NCBI RefSeq assembly: GCF_963675395.1 | Contig: NZ_OY776223.1 | Location: 2,418,001 to 2,482,000 of the forward strand | Direction: 5' to 3' | DNA: 64,000 nt | From: an uncultured Vibrio sp. | Lineage (GTDB): Bacteria > Pseudomonadota > Gammaproteobacteria > Enterobacterales > Vibrionaceae | In this document: piece by piece, positions 30,065 through 40,498 of the stretch | How positions within the stretch are numbered: position 1 is the first letter of the stretch | Layout of the letters: each line of letters opens with the position of its first letter | The notes under the pieces: model-generated | What the model was told of the DNA's origin: nothing | The model's database searches: none | The model's input: only the letters and a program-made list of their open reading frames with translations | Made by a program: the position numbers and the translations under genes

Positions 30065-30461
30065 GTGGAGGAGCGTATTCTAAATAATCTTAATTTAAAT
30101 AAGCAGTTGAACACTCTTAGTGGTTAAAATCGCTGATAGCCGATGTTTCCAAAGGAATCGTTATAGGGTTTCGACCTCAATAACCCATGGCTGCAATTGC
30201 ATGTTGCTGTTAGCGATTTTTCCGATACGACACTGTTTTGTATCTTTTATTTTGCATTTCTGTTAATTCCTTAACATCTTCCTTTTTTGTGTTGCACCTG
30301 AAATGTGATCTGGGTAGTGAATGAATAATCATTTGTCTGGATTACTACAAACCTTCCTTAAACAAAATTGACAAAGTTTAACCAGTCGAGATAATCCTTT
30401 GGTCGGGAAATAACACAATTAAAGTCCTGTGCCTGTCAGGATGACAATGAAAGGAAGCAAC
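30065..30461 (+). other. 397-bp leader/gap before oadG with a structured RNA candidate
   Basis: No gene is seen. 30126-30220 can fold as a closed multi-hairpin domain (separate entry). Downstream, AATGTGATCT near 30303 is a CRP half-site only. The oadG ribosome site AAGGAAG lies at 30451-30457. Confidence 0.5.
30126..30220 (+). ncRNA. candidate structured RNA (closed stem with inner hairpins)
   Basis: AAAATCGCTGATAGC (30126-30140) pairs over all 15 bases with GCTGTTAGCGATTTT (30206-30220) using two G-U wobbles. Inside are CGA-TGT-TTCC-AAA-GGAA-TCG (30141-30160), GGGTT with AACCC (30166-30170/30182-30186), or alternatively GGGT-TTCG-ACCT, and the palindrome TGCAATTGCA. The 3' arm runs into TTTTT. 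It could be a regulator terminator, a small RNA or an oadGAB leader element. No known riboswitch class was recognised. Confidence 0.45.
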
Positions 30462-30719
30462 ATGACTAATATAGGAAGCCTGCTAGTAGATGCGGCCACT
30501 CTCATGATTACTGGGATGGCGGTCGTGTTTATTTTCCTCACTATTCTTGTTTTTCTCGTTCGGCTTATGTCGAGATTAGTACCAGAAGAAGTACTAGAGC
30601 CGATCGCTGCACCAAAAATTAATACCAATAATCAATCAACCTCTTCCGCTGTTAGTCCACAAATCGTGGCGGCGATATCGGCTGCGATTCATCAACATCG
30701 CACCTCTGTCGCGAAGTAG
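30462..30719 (+). CDS. oadG: oxaloacetate decarboxylase gamma chain
   Basis: OadG is the small membrane-anchored subunit that assembles the Na+-pumping oxaloacetate decarboxylase. The 85-residue protein has one transmembrane helix (about residues 10-35, [23 protein letters not shown]), a Pro/Asn-rich linker and a C-terminal segment [13 protein letters not shown] that in the family binds zinc and the alpha chain. ATG 30462 follows AAGGAAG and is preferred over a start 11 codons upstream. oadA follows after 31 bases. Confidence 0.93.
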   Translation: MTNIGSLLVDAATLMITGMAVVFIFLTILVFLVRLMSRLVPEEVLEPIAAPKINTNNQSTSSAVSPQIVAAISAAIHQHRTSVAK

Positions 30720-30750
30720 CCGAAATAGGATTAAAAAGGAGTTTAAGAGT

Positions 30751-32538
30751 ATGTCTAAACCACTAGCGATTACTGATGTGGTCCTGAGAGACGCCCATCA
30801 ATCATTGTTTGCTACGCGAATGCGTATCGACGATATGCTGCCTATTGCGGCTGAACTAGATAAGATTGGTTATTGGTCTCTAGAGACTTGGGGTGGGGCA
30901 ACGTTTGATTCGTGCATTCGATTCCTAGGAGAAGATCCGTGGGAGCGTTTGCGAGAGTTAAAAAAAGCGATGCCAAATACACCGATGCAAATGTTACTGC
31001 GTGGTCAGAACCTTTTAGGATACCGCCATTATGCTGATGATGTAGTAGAGAAGTTTGTTGAGCGTGCGCATGCAAATGGTATGGATGTTTTCCGTATTTT
31101 CGATGCAATGAATGATGTGAGAAACTTCCAAAAAGCCGTTAAAGCGACGGTGGATGTTGGTGCTCACGCACAAGGGACCTTGTCTTACACGACTAGCCCT
31201 GTACATAACGCAGATACGTGGGTTGATCTGGCAAAACGTCTGGAAGACCTAGGCTGCCATTCGTTATGTATTAAAGATATGTCAGGTCTACTCAAACCTT
31301 ATGAAGCCGAAGAGCTGATCACGCGTATCAAAGCATCATGTGATGTGCCACTTGCGCTGCACTGTCATGCAACTACTGGCCTATCAACGGCAACTGCAAT
31401 TAAAGCGGTTGAAGCGGGGATCGACATTCTTGATACTGCGATTTCATCAATGAGCAGTACCTACGGTCATACGCCAACAGAAACGGTGGTAGCAATGCTT
31501 CAGGGCACAGAGCGTGACACTAACCTGAAACTAGAACAGATTGAGCCAATTGCTGCTTACTTCCGCGAAGTTCGTAAGAAATACGCCAAGTGGGAAGGTC
31601 AATTGAAAGGCGTGGATTCTCGCATTCTGATTGCTCAAGTACCAGGTGGCATGTTAACCAACATGGAAGGCCAGCTTAAAGAGCAGGGCGCTGCTGATCG
31701 TATTGATGAAGTTCTAGACGAGATCCCTCGTGTTCGTGAAGATCTTGGCTTTATTCCATTGGTGACGCCGACCTCTCAAATTGTCGGAACTCAGGCAGTG
31801 ATTAACGTATTAACGGGCGAGCGTTACAAGAGCATCACTAAGGAAACGGCAGGTCTGCTGAAAGGGGAATACGGTCAAGCACCTGCGCCAATCAATGCAG
31901 AACTGCAAGCTAAAGTACTTGAAGGTAAAGAGCCTATCACATGCCGTCCGGCTGATTTGTTAGAGTCAGAAATGGAAGCGCTAACGGTTGAGTTAATGGA
32001 TAAGGCACAATCAGAGGGCATTAAGTTGGCAAGTGAGCGAGTGGATGATGTTCTGACTTACGCACTATTCCCTCAAGTTGGTCTTAAGTTCCTGAAGAAC
32101 CGCGGTAACCCAGAAGCGTTTGAACCAGCTCCAACTCTAGAAACAGCTCAACCAGCTCCGGCACCAGCGGCTCAAACACCAGCAGGTGGCGTAGAAACTT
32201 ATAGTGTTCGTGTTGATGGACAGGTTTACGAAGTAGAAGTTGGACCGCAAGGTGAATTGACGTCAGTAACGCCATCTTCTGCACCAGCAAAATCGGCGGC
32301 TCCTGCTGCACCTGCCAACGTTTCTGCCGAATTCGTACCAGCTCCACTCGCGGGTAACATCTTTAAAGTTAATGTACAGCCAGGTGCTGAAGTTGCTGAA
32401 GGTGATGTTCTGCTGATTTTAGAAGCAATGAAGATGGAAACGGAAGTTCGAGCTGCACGCGGTGGTATCGTTCAGGAATTAAATGTCAAAGAAGGTGATG
32501 CCGTGACCGTAGGTGCCCCTCTTCTTAGCCTGGCATAA
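30751..32538 (+). CDS. oadA: oxaloacetate decarboxylase alpha chain
   Basis: OadA transfers the carboxyl group of oxaloacetate to biotin, giving pyruvate. The 595-residue protein has the carboxyltransferase TIM barrel ([67 protein letters not shown] with the metal-binding His pair). A Pro/Ala linker follows around residues 460-525. The C-terminal biotinyl domain has [11 protein letters not shown], with biotin Lys561. It is part of the oadGAB operon, used in citrate fermentation or oxaloacetate-driven Na+ export. Confidence 0.97.
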   Translation: MSKPLAITDVVLRDAHQSLFATRMRIDDMLPIAAELDKIGYWSLETWGGATFDSCIRFLGEDPWERLRELKKAMPNTPMQMLLRGQNLLGYRHYADDVVEKFVERAHANGMDVFRIFDAMNDVRNFQKAVKATVDVGAHAQGTLSYTTSPVHNADTWVDLAKRLEDLGCHSLCIKDMSGLLKPYEAEELITRIKASCDVPLALHCHATTGLSTATAIKAVEAGIDILDTAISSMSSTYGHTPTETVVAMLQGTERDTNLKLEQIEPIAAYFREVRKKYAKWEGQLKGVDSRILIAQVPGGMLTNMEGQLKEQGAADRIDEVLDEIPRVREDLGFIPLVTPTSQIVGTQAVINVLTGERYKSITKETAGLLKGEYGQAPAPINAELQAKVLEGKEPITCRPADLLESEMEALTVELMDKAQSEGIKLASERVDDVLTYALFPQVGLKFLKNRGNPEAFEPAPTLETAQPAPAPAAQTPAGGVETYSVRVDGQVYEVEVGPQGELTSVTPSSAPAKSAAPAAPANVSAEFVPAPLAGNIFKVNVQPGAEVAEGDVLLILEAMKMETEVRAARGGIVQELNVKEGDAVTVGAPLLSLA

Positions 32539-32547
32539 GGGAGTATC

Positions 32548-33678
32548 ATGGACGGATTGATGACCCTATGGTTAGAAACAGGGATCGCTAACTTTGAGTT
32601 TGGCCAAATCTGTATGATGTTGGTTGGTTGTACTCTGTTGTTCTTGGCGATCCGAAAGGGTTTTGAACCACTACTGCTACTTCCAATCGGTTTTGGTGCT
32701 ATTTTAGCTAACATTCCTAATGCGGGCTTCACCGAGCCCGGTGGTTTGCTGTACTACGTCTATTACATCGGGATTGAATCGGGTGTATTCCCGCTGTTGA
32801 TCTTCATGGGCGTTGGCGCAATGACAGACTTTGGCGCATTGATTGCCAACCCAAAAACGCTTTGGTTAGGCGCAGCGGCGCAGTTCGGTATTTTTGCAAC
32901 GCTATTTGGTGCAATTTTGCTCAACTATGTGCCTGGTATGGAGTTCTCCATGGCAGACGCATCGTCAATTGCGATTATTGGTGGCGCTGATGGCCCAACC
33001 GCGATCTTCCTGGCAAGTAAACTGTCTCCAGACTTGCTTGGTGCGATTGCCGTTGCGGCGTATAGCTATATGGCGTTGGTACCGATTATTCAGCCACCAA
33101 TCATGAAAGCGCTAACCTCGAAGGAAGAGCGTCAGATGAAAATGGCTCAGTTGCGCCATGTTGGTAAGTGGGAAAAGGTTATTTTCCCGATGGCAGTACT
33201 TCTGATGACGATTCTGTTTTTACCTTCTGCAACGCCTCTGGTAGGGATGTTCTGTTTAGGTAACTTGATGCGTGAAGCTGGCGTTGTGGACCGTTTATCG
33301 AAGACAGCCCAGAACGAACTTATCAATATCGTGACCATCTTCCTTGGTCTTGGTGTTGGCTCTAAGTTGCAAGCGGATAAGTTCCTCAACTTGGAAACGC
33401 TTGGTATTTTGGCTTTGGGTGCGATTGCTTTCAGTATCGGTACTGCTGCGGGTGTTCTAATGGCGAAGTTGTTGAACAAGTTCTCGAAAGAAGACATCAA
33501 CCCACTGATTGGTGCGGCAGGGGTTTCTGCTGTACCAATGGCGGCGCGAGTCGTGAACAAAGTGGGCTTGGATGCAAACCCGCAAAACTTCTTGTTGATG
33601 CACGCAATGGGCCCTAACGTAGCTGGTGTTCTTGGCTCCGCTGTAGCGGCGGGTATTCTATTGGCACTGGTTGGCTAG
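32548..33678 (+). CDS. oadB: oxaloacetate decarboxylase beta chain, Na+ pump
   Basis: OadB decarboxylates carboxybiotin and pumps Na+ out. The 376-residue integral membrane protein has about nine hydrophobic segments and the family motifs [15 protein letters not shown] (with the Asp implicated in Na+ transport), [20 protein letters not shown] and [19 protein letters not shown] near the end. The ATG lies 9 bases after the oadA stop with GGGAG upstream. Na+-coupled energetics fit a marine vibrio. Confidence 0.97.
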   Translation: MDGLMTLWLETGIANFEFGQICMMLVGCTLLFLAIRKGFEPLLLLPIGFGAILANIPNAGFTEPGGLLYYVYYIGIESGVFPLLIFMGVGAMTDFGALIANPKTLWLGAAAQFGIFATLFGAILLNYVPGMEFSMADASSIAIIGGADGPTAIFLASKLSPDLLGAIAVAAYSYMALVPIIQPPIMKALTSKEERQMKMAQLRHVGKWEKVIFPMAVLLMTILFLPSATPLVGMFCLGNLMREAGVVDRLSKTAQNELINIVTIFLGLGVGSKLQADKFLNLETLGILALGAIAFSIGTAAGVLMAKLLNKFSKEDINPLIGAAGVSAVPMAARVVNKVGLDANPQNFLLMHAMGPNVAGVLGSAVAAGILLALVG

Positions 33679-33770
33679 TGAGCAGATAACCCACTAACGC
33701 AGTGAGTGTGCTTGGGATTAAATTATCCACTTGCCACCATTAACTTCGTTAAACAAAATGGTTTATAGTC

Positions 33771-33797
33771 AAAGGGATGCTTCGGCATCCCTTTTTG
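33771..33797 (+). terminator. oadB terminator with TTCG tetraloop
   Basis: AAGGGATGC-TTCG-GCATCCCTT followed by TTTG. Confidence 0.9.
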
Positions 33798-33815
33798 TCT
33801 CTCAAGGAATGGTTT

Positions 33816-34766
33816 ATGGAACACAAACAGATAGTTATCACTGAATTTGGAGATGCAAACGTACTTGCGATTCAACACGCTCCAACACCGTCACCACAGT
33901 CAGGTGAAGTGTTAGTTAAAGTCTCCTTTTCCGGTATTAACCCTATTGATGTAAAGACTCGTGCAGGTCTGGGCTGGGCTGCAGCACAAAACAAAGATAA
34001 CCTGCCTTGGGTTCCGGGATACGATGTTTCAGGCGAAGTCGTATCATGTGGTGAGCAAACTGCCCGTTTTGCTGTTGGAGATAAGGTTGCTGGCTTTATT
34101 GGTTTTCCTGTCAAAGGCGGAGGATACAGTCAGTATGTCTGTGTGCCCGAATCAGAACTGAGCCACGTACCAAGTAATGTCACTTTGGATTCAGCAGCAG
34201 TACTGCCTCTTGCCGGCCAAACCGCGGCTCAGGCACTGGAGAAAGCCAATGTCACCGAAAGCGATCGTGTTTTAGTGCTTGCTGGCGCGGGGGGCGTAGG
34301 ACACATTGCGGTGCAATTGGCTGTGGCAAGCAAGGCTGAGGTTTTTACAACCTGCAGTGAGCGAAATATCGATTATCTCACTTCACTTGGTGCCCATGCA
34401 GTGAACTATCAACTAGGGCCAGTGTCAGAACGTGTTGAAGACATAGATGTTTTAATAGATTTAGTGGGGGGAGATGCAGCGCTGGATGCTCTCAAATGTC
34501 TCAAGCCCAATGCAAGAATTGTTACTGTGCCTACGATTACCGCTGAGCAGATTTGCGAACAAGCGAAACAGTTGGGATTAGAAGCGAACGGTATGTTAGT
34601 TGAGCCTAAGCCTGAGCAGTTAGATTCCTTGCTGTACATGGCGGATGTAGGGTTACTCAAAACAGAGGTTCAACATGTGTATCCAATGGACGAGGTCGCC
34701 GCAGCTCATGAACAAGTGGAGTCTGGGCGTACTCGAGGCAAGGTTTTGCTTGATATGACATGCTAG
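33816..34766 (+). CDS. zinc-independent NADP-type alcohol dehydrogenase/quinone oxidoreductase family protein
   Basis: The 316-residue medium-chain dehydrogenase/reductase has an N-terminal GroES-like fold (EVLVKVSFSGINPIDVKTRAG, PWVPGYDVSGEV, GDKVAGFIGFP) and a Rossmann domain with the AGAGGVGHIAVQLA dinucleotide loop at about residues 150-163. Structural and catalytic zinc Cys clusters are missing, which points to the quinone oxidoreductase branch. Exact substrate is unknown. ATG 33816 follows AAGGA. Its end overlaps the next gene by 7 bases, so the two are coupled. Confidence 0.85.
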   Translation: MEHKQIVITEFGDANVLAIQHAPTPSPQSGEVLVKVSFSGINPIDVKTRAGLGWAAAQNKDNLPWVPGYDVSGEVVSCGEQTARFAVGDKVAGFIGFPVKGGGYSQYVCVPESELSHVPSNVTLDSAAVLPLAGQTAAQALEKANVTESDRVLVLAGAGGVGHIAVQLAVASKAEVFTTCSERNIDYLTSLGAHAVNYQLGPVSERVEDIDVLIDLVGGDAALDALKCLKPNARIVTVPTITAEQICEQAKQLGLEANGMLVEPKPEQLDSLLYMADVGLLKTEVQHVYPMDEVAAAHEQVESGRTRGKVLLDMTC

Positions 34767-35221
34767 AAGCATTCAATGCTGGCTTTGAGAACATCGCGCT
34801 TTGGTTTTCTGGGTCGGCATTGTGGGTGCTTTTTATGACTGGCTTTCTCAGTGCTACCTTACTTCCAGGTGGCTCTGAGGCCAGTCTCATCGCCACCCTC
34901 TCTCTAAATCAATATTCCATCTCTTCCATCATCGTTGTCGCTACAATTGGTAATACCCTTGGTGGTTTAACTAATTACTGGTTTGGATTATGGATTCCAA
35001 ATAAAACCCAGGATGAAAAACATGCTCATACCGCGTTAAAGTGGTTATCAAAATATGGTTACTGGGCTTTATTTTTCAGCTGGTTACCTATTGTTGGCGA
35101 CCCGCTGTGCTTAGCGGCCGGATGGTTAAGGATGAAAATTCTGCCGTGTGTAATGTTAATATTTTTTGGAAAGGCCGCTAGATATGGTCTTCTAGCAGCC
35201 ATCTATCTTGGATTATTTTAA
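34760..35221 (+). CDS. YqaA-family inner-membrane protein (DedA/VTT type)
   Basis: The 153-residue membrane protein has the pattern of the small YqaA branch of the DedA-like/VTT family. SALWVLFMTGFLSATLLPGGSEA is followed by ATIGNTLGGLTNYWFGLWI, and WLPIVGDPLCLAAGWLRM precedes a last helix. DedA proteins affect lipid carrier and envelope homeostasis; the role of YqaA is unknown. It overlaps the preceding oxidoreductase and is followed after 9 bases by the M16 protease lipoprotein. Confidence 0.88.
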   Translation: MLEAFNAGFENIALWFSGSALWVLFMTGFLSATLLPGGSEASLIATLSLNQYSISSIIVVATIGNTLGGLTNYWFGLWIPNKTQDEKHAHTALKWLSKYGYWALFFSWLPIVGDPLCLAAGWLRMKILPCVMLIFFGKAARYGLLAAIYLGLF

Positions 35222-35230
35222 GGAAAGTAC

Positions 35231-38074
35231 ATGAGAATGTTTTGGGTTGGCGCGTGTTCACTGCTAGTGATCACGGGTTGTGCATCACAATCCCCCGTTT
35301 CGTTGCTACCAGAGGGGGTTACTTTCGTCGAGTCATCACATGCGGAAGAAGGCAAGGTTAAAATCCCATACCAAAAATACAAGCTTGATAATGGGTTGAC
35401 CGTCATTCTTGCGCCAGAAGATTCCGATCCGCTGGTGCACGTTGATATGACTTATCATGTCGGTTCTGCTCGCGAAGAAATCGGTAAGTCTGGATTTGCG
35501 CACTTCTTTGAACACATGATGTTCCAAGGTTCGGAGAATGTTGGTGATCAACAGCATTTCAAAATCATCACTGAGGCTGGTGGTACACTCAATGGGACAA
35601 CCAACCGAGACCGCACTAACTACTTTGAAACCGTACCTGCCAATCAGCTAGAAAAAATGCTTTGGCTCGAATCTGATCGTATGGGGTTCTTGCTTGATGC
35701 CGTTTCACAGCATAAGTTTGAAATTCAACGTTCTACGGTTAAAAACGAACGTGCTCAACGTTACGACAACCGTCCATACGGCTTGATCTGGGAACGCATG
35801 TCAGAAGCGTTATACCCTGAAGGGCATCCATACTCATGGCAAACTATTGGCTATGTGGAAGACTTAGATCGCGTTGACGTGAATGATCTTAAGGCCTTCT
35901 TCTTACGTTGGTATGGTCCAAATAACGCGACACTGACGATAGGTGGTGATCTGGATGTTGAAAAGACGCTGAACTGGGTTAACAAGTACTTTGGTTCTAT
36001 TCCTCGTGGGCCTGAAGTTGATAATGCACCAAAGCAACCCGCAACACTGGCCGAAAGCAAATACATTACGTTAGAAGACCGTATTCAGCAGCCAATGGTA
36101 ATGATCGCGTGGCCAACCACTTACGATGGTGAAGCGAGCCAAGCCTCACTGGATACCTTATCCGAAGTTCTTGGTGGCGGAACCAATAGCTTGCTCTATC
36201 AAGATCTGGTGAAAACCCAGAAAGCGGTGGATGCGGGTTCATTTCATGATTGTGCGGAGTTGGCATGTACGTTCTTTGTCTATGCGATGGGAGATTCTGG
36301 CGACAAGGGTGATTTATCTAAGCTGTATCAAGACCTTGAGCAGTCTTTGAAGAAATTTGCCGAAACGGGTGTAACAGAAGATCGCCTGGATCAGCTAACG
36401 GGTAAGGCTGAAGCCGATGCGATTTTTGCGTTGCAAAGTGTGAAAGGCAAGGTGACACAGTTAGCATCTAACGAAACTTTCTTTGGTCAGCCAGATTTAA
36501 TTGAAAAGCAGCTAGAACAAATTCGCGCGGTGACGCCTGAGTCTGTTGATAAAGTTTACCGTGATTTTATTCAGGGCAAATCAAAAGTGACCCTCAGTGT
36601 GGTACCTACGGGTAAAACTGACCTGGCTGTTAAACCAGCAACTTTTGTCACACCTGAGCGCACACTGCCTGAATATAAAAAGATCACTGATGACCAACTT
36701 GCTTACCGCAGAGCTAGCGATGATTTTGATCGTTCTGTTCAGCCACCAATGGGTGAACCGGTAAAAGCAACCATGCCAGATCTGTATGACGTGCATTTTG
36801 ATAATGGCTCTGAGCTTTTAGGGGCCGTGAGTGATGAAACGCCTACCGTTATGATGCAATTCAGCTTACCTGCCGGCACGCGTTATGTTGAAAAGGGCAA
36901 AGAAGGATTGGCGCAACTTACCGCATCAATGCTTCAGGAAGGCACGACGAAACGGAGTATGGAAGAGATTCAGGCTGAGCTCGATAAACTGGGCAGTGTC
37001 ATTTCTGTCGATGCAACCGGGTATACGACCAATATCAGTGTCTCTGCATTAGAAAAAAACTTGGAACCAACCCTGAAGATCGTCGAAGAGATGTTGTTGT
37101 CTCCTGCATTCAAACAAGAGGACTTTGAACGGGTGAAAGAACAGGCTCTGGAAGGATTGGTGTATGAGCACCAAAGCCCAAGTTGGATGGCTTCGCAGGC
37201 AAGTCGCCAGGTACTATACGGTGATTCCATTTTCGCGCGCCCTAAAGATGGTACTCAAGCGGGGATGAAAGCGCTGACCCTAAATGATATCCGTGATTTT
37301 TACACAACGCATTACACGCCACATGGTGCTCAGATCACGGTTGTCGGCGATGTGAGTAAACAAGATATCGAGAAAAAGTTAGCGTTCTGGACTAACTGGC
37401 AGGATGATGCAGCACCGCTGTATGCACCGCAAACTATACCTGCGCTGGGTAAGCAAAAAGTTCACCTTGTCGACAAACCGGGAGCACCGCAAAGCGTGGT
37501 GATGATGGTCCGTCAAGGCGTGCCATACGATGCGACAGGGGAGTTCTTCTTAGGTCAGTTGGCTAACTTCAATTTATCGGGTAATTTCAATAGCCGCATC
37601 AACCAAAATTTACGTGAAGACAAGGGTTACACGTATGGTGCGTATGGCTATTTCTCTGGTAACCCAGAAACTGGCTCTGTGGTATTTACCGCACAAGTCC
37701 GTGCTGATTCGACCGTTGCTTCACTTATAGAGATGAAAAATGAACTGAATGAATTCTCTCAAGCTGGTATGACGGATGATGAGTTGAACTTTATGCGTCA
37801 GGCTGTGGGACAAAAAGATGCTCTGAAATACGAAACTCCGACACAAAAAGCGGAGCTCATCAGTAATATCTCTAAGTACAACCTCGATAAAGACTATCTT
37901 CAGCAGCGAAATGCGATTGTAGAAACCGTGGACAAGCAGACACTAAATACATTGGCACAGAAGTGGTTTGACCCTAATGACTATCAAATCATTGTCGTTG
38001 GCGATGCTAAATCACTTCGTCCTCAATTAGAAAAGTTGGGGAAAGACGTAGAAGAGCTTGAAATCATTCGATAG
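35231..38074 (+). CDS. M16-family zinc protease, lipoprotein
   Basis: The 947-residue protein carries a lipobox LVITGC (Cys17), so it is anchored in the envelope. Two M16 peptidase halves follow. The active half has the inverted zinc motif GFAHFFEHMMFQG (His91, Glu94, His95) with downstream Glu in VKNERAQRYDNRPYG. The second half lacks the zinc site but has the conserved LREDKGYTYGAYG Arg/Tyr segment. It probably degrades peptides in the periplasm; the substrate is not known. Confidence 0.92.
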   Translation: MRMFWVGACSLLVITGCASQSPVSLLPEGVTFVESSHAEEGKVKIPYQKYKLDNGLTVILAPEDSDPLVHVDMTYHVGSAREEIGKSGFAHFFEHMMFQGSENVGDQQHFKIITEAGGTLNGTTNRDRTNYFETVPANQLEKMLWLESDRMGFLLDAVSQHKFEIQRSTVKNERAQRYDNRPYGLIWERMSEALYPEGHPYSWQTIGYVEDLDRVDVNDLKAFFLRWYGPNNATLTIGGDLDVEKTLNWVNKYFGSIPRGPEVDNAPKQPATLAESKYITLEDRIQQPMVMIAWPTTYDGEASQASLDTLSEVLGGGTNSLLYQDLVKTQKAVDAGSFHDCAELACTFFVYAMGDSGDKGDLSKLYQDLEQSLKKFAETGVTEDRLDQLTGKAEADAIFALQSVKGKVTQLASNETFFGQPDLIEKQLEQIRAVTPESVDKVYRDFIQGKSKVTLSVVPTGKTDLAVKPATFVTPERTLPEYKKITDDQLAYRRASDDFDRSVQPPMGEPVKATMPDLYDVHFDNGSELLGAVSDETPTVMMQFSLPAGTRYVEKGKEGLAQLTASMLQEGTTKRSMEEIQAELDKLGSVISVDATGYTTNISVSALEKNLEPTLKIVEEMLLSPAFKQEDFERVKEQALEGLVYEHQSPSWMASQASRQVLYGDSIFARPKDGTQAGMKALTLNDIRDFYTTHYTPHGAQITVVGDVSKQDIEKKLAFWTNWQDDAAPLYAPQTIPALGKQKVHLVDKPGAPQSVVMMVRQGVPYDATGEFFLGQLANFNLSGNFNSRINQNLREDKGYTYGAYGYFSGNPETGSVVFTAQVRADSTVASLIEMKNELNEFSQAGMTDDELNFMRQAVGQKDALKYETPTQKAELISNISKYNLDKDYLQQRNAIVETVDKQTLNTLAQKWFDPNDYQIIVVGDAKSLRPQLEKLGKDVEELEIIR

Positions 38075-38086
38075 AGTACACATCTA

Positions 38087-38154
38087 ATAGCGGAGGGCGT
38101 GCTCTCCGCTATACATCTAGATAAGTGACTTTTCATGGGTTCTTTATCTAGATG
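38087..38154. repeat. two inverted repeats between the M16 protease and gshA
   Basis: First, ATAGCGGAG (38087-38095) pairs with CTCCGCTAT (38104-38112); no T run follows. Second, CATCTAGATAA (38114-38124) and TTATCTAGATG (38144-38154) are perfect 11-bp arms around a 19-base loop. The first may be the protease gene terminator. The second is unexplained and lies ~77 bp before gshA. Confidence 0.6.
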
Positions 38155-38230
38155 AACTGAATATCAATAACTTAGCTTTCACTTGCTTCGGATGGCAAGT
38201 GGCCTGCTCCTAATATAAGCGAACCTCATT

Positions 38231-39799
38231 TTGACTGATTTTGCTGCGCGACTGGAAAAAGTTGCATCAAACCCAGAAGTATTTAAGCAGTTTGGACGCG
38301 GTGTTGAGCGTGAAACTTTACGCTATCGTCAGGATGGACAGCTAGCAACAACACCTCATCCAGAGGGGTTGGGCTCAGCGTTCACGAACCAATGGATTAC
38401 TACGGACTTTTCTGAGTCACTCTTGGAGTTTATTACTCCGGTTTCTCATGATATTCCGGAGCTAATGGCCCAACTGAAAGATATCCATCACTTTACCCAA
38501 ACGAAAATGGGCGAAGAAAAAATGTGGCCGCTTTCGATGCCATGTTATGTCGCCAGTGAAGACAATATTAATCTGGCACAGTACGGATCGTCTAACGCAG
38601 CGCGAATGAAAACCCTCTACCGAGAAGGGTTAAAACGCCGTTATGGCAGCTTAATGCAGATTATTTCGGGCGTACACTTCAACTTCTCGTTCCCTGAATC
38701 ATTTTGGGATTCACTATATGGTGAGCAGGATGAAGACGCTCGTCAGGAAACGAAATCTGACGCGTATTTTGCCCTAATTCGTAATTACTACCGTTTTGGT
38801 TGGATGATTCCCTATTTCTTTGGTGCTTCGCCTGCGCTGTGCGGTTCGTTTATTCAAGGTCGAGAAACGAGTTTACCTTTCGAGAGTTTAGGTGGGACGT
38901 TATTCTTACCGAAATCAACGTCTTTGCGTCTGAGTGACCTTGGTTACACGAATAATGCCCAGAGCACGCTAAAGATAGGCTTCAATAGTATTAACCAGTA
39001 CCTGGAAGGTTTAAGTGATGCTATTCGTCGTCCGTCAGAAGAGTTTGCAAAAATTGGTGTGAAAGTGGATGGCGAGTACCGTCAACTTAACTCGAATGTT
39101 TTGCAAATAGAGAACGAATTGTACGCACCTATTCGCCCTAAACGCGTGGCTCAAAGTGGTGAGAAACCATCAGAAGCGTTAAAGCGTGCTGGTGTTGAGT
39201 ATATTGAAGTTCGTTCATTGGATGTGAATCCATTCAGCCCGGTAGGCATAACTGAAGAACAAGTTCGCTTCCTCGATCTGTTCCTGACGTGGGCTGCATT
39301 GTCAGACTCAGAACCAATGGATAACTGTGAACTGGAATGTTGGCGCGATAACTGGAACAAGGTCATTGTTTCTGGTCGTGAAAAAGGCTTGATGCTTCAG
39401 ATTGGTTGCCAAGGTGAACGACTGCCTCTACAGGAGTGGGTTCACCGAGTGTTTGCTGAGCTACGCCAAATTGCCGTGACGATAGATGAGGTGAATGGTG
39501 ATAATGCTTACCAAGAGGTTTGCGATAAGTTAACTGGATGGATTGAGGAGCCTGAATTGACGACTTCTGGTCAATTGTTGGAACTGACTAAGGAGTTAGG
39601 CGGTTTAGGTAAAGTAGGTTGCTCACTCGGTCTAAAACATCGTGAAGATAACCTTAATCACGGCTACCAGCATTACTCACAAGAAGTGATGGAACAGGAA
39701 GCGTTAGCGTCTGTTGAGAAGCAAAAACAAGCAGAACTGAGTGACACGATGTCTTTTGATGAGTTCCTGGCAGACTATTTTTCTTATTTAAAACAATAA
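38231..39799 (+). CDS. gshA: glutamate-cysteine ligase
   Basis: GshA joins Glu and Cys, the first and rate-limiting step of glutathione synthesis. The 522-residue protein matches the gammaproteobacterial type I ligase: [12 protein letters not shown] near residue 20, [15 protein letters not shown], the GVHFNFSFP motif, [11 protein letters not shown] and [18 protein letters not shown]. The only reasonable start is the TTG at 38231, with a weak ribosome site, so translation may be kept low. A TTG start for gshA is also known in enterobacteria. Confidence 0.95.
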   Translation: MTDFAARLEKVASNPEVFKQFGRGVERETLRYRQDGQLATTPHPEGLGSAFTNQWITTDFSESLLEFITPVSHDIPELMAQLKDIHHFTQTKMGEEKMWPLSMPCYVASEDNINLAQYGSSNAARMKTLYREGLKRRYGSLMQIISGVHFNFSFPESFWDSLYGEQDEDARQETKSDAYFALIRNYYRFGWMIPYFFGASPALCGSFIQGRETSLPFESLGGTLFLPKSTSLRLSDLGYTNNAQSTLKIGFNSINQYLEGLSDAIRRPSEEFAKIGVKVDGEYRQLNSNVLQIENELYAPIRPKRVAQSGEKPSEALKRAGVEYIEVRSLDVNPFSPVGITEEQVRFLDLFLTWAALSDSEPMDNCELECWRDNWNKVIVSGREKGLMLQIGCQGERLPLQEWVHRVFAELRQIAVTIDEVNGDNAYQEVCDKLTGWIEEPELTTSGQLLELTKELGGLGKVGCSLGLKHREDNLNHGYQHYSQEVMEQEALASVEKQKQAELSDTMSFDEFLADYFSYLKQ

Positions 39800-39817
39800 C
39801 AGAATAGTAAGGATAGG

Positions 39818-40429
39818 GTGGGATTGAATATTAAGCCTCTAGTGGTATCGGTGTTAGGTAGTGCGTTGCTCGCTGGATGTGCGACGGCACCACCGAAGCA
39901 GCAAGATAATCTCTGTGAGATATTTCGGGAAAAATCTGGCTGGTATGATGATGCTAAAGATATGGAGGAAGAGTGGGGAACTCCGATCCATGTCGCAATG
40001 GCGATTATCAAGCAAGAGAGCGGATACCGACACGACGCAAAACCACCCAAAGATTATGTGCTGGGCTTTATCCCTTGGGGAAGAGTCAGTAGTGCCTATG
40101 GCTACGCTCAGGCGCAAGATCCCGCTTGGGACGATTTTCAGGATTCGACCGGGCAAGGTGGATCGCGTACTAACTTTGACGACGCTATGATGTTTGTCGG
40201 TTGGTATACCCACGAAACCCGTCGTCAGCTAGGTATCTCTTTATGGGATCCATATAACCAGTATCTTGCCTATCATGAAGGAAGAGGGGGTTATCAACGT
40301 GGAACTTATAAAAGGAAGCCTAGTTTAGTTAAAGTCGCGCGACGTGTAGAACAAACCGCGAAGAATTATGGCTGGCAGCTGAAACAATGTCGTCAGGAAC
40401 TGGAAGACAACAGCAGCTGGTTCTTTTAA
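39818..40429 (+). CDS. lysozyme-like (SLT-type) lipoprotein
   Basis: The 203-residue product has a signal peptide and lipobox ALLAGC (Cys about residue 21). The core HVAMAIIKQESGYRHDAKPP has the Glu of a lytic transglycosylase-like catalytic motif, followed by SAYGYAQAQDPAW and YLAYHEGRGGYQRG. This fits a small peptidoglycan lyase fixed in the outer membrane. GTG 39818 follows TAAGGA at five bases; a TTG two codons on is an alternative. It lies 18 bases after gshA, so may be cotranscribed. Confidence 0.8.
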   Translation: MGLNIKPLVVSVLGSALLAGCATAPPKQQDNLCEIFREKSGWYDDAKDMEEEWGTPIHVAMAIIKQESGYRHDAKPPKDYVLGFIPWGRVSSAYGYAQAQDPAWDDFQDSTGQGGSRTNFDDAMMFVGWYTHETRRQLGISLWDPYNQYLAYHEGRGGYQRGTYKRKPSLVKVARRVEQTAKNYGWQLKQCRQELEDNSSWFF

Positions 40430-40498
40430 CCCTAATAGGGATAAACAGAAATCAAACCAATACCGTAAGGTGTTGAGATTACAATCAGGAGAGATGTA

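Noticed and set aside
30301..30324. CRP site upstream of oadG
   Set aside because: Only the left half (TGTGATCT) fits; the right half is TAGTGA, so it is not reported as a site.
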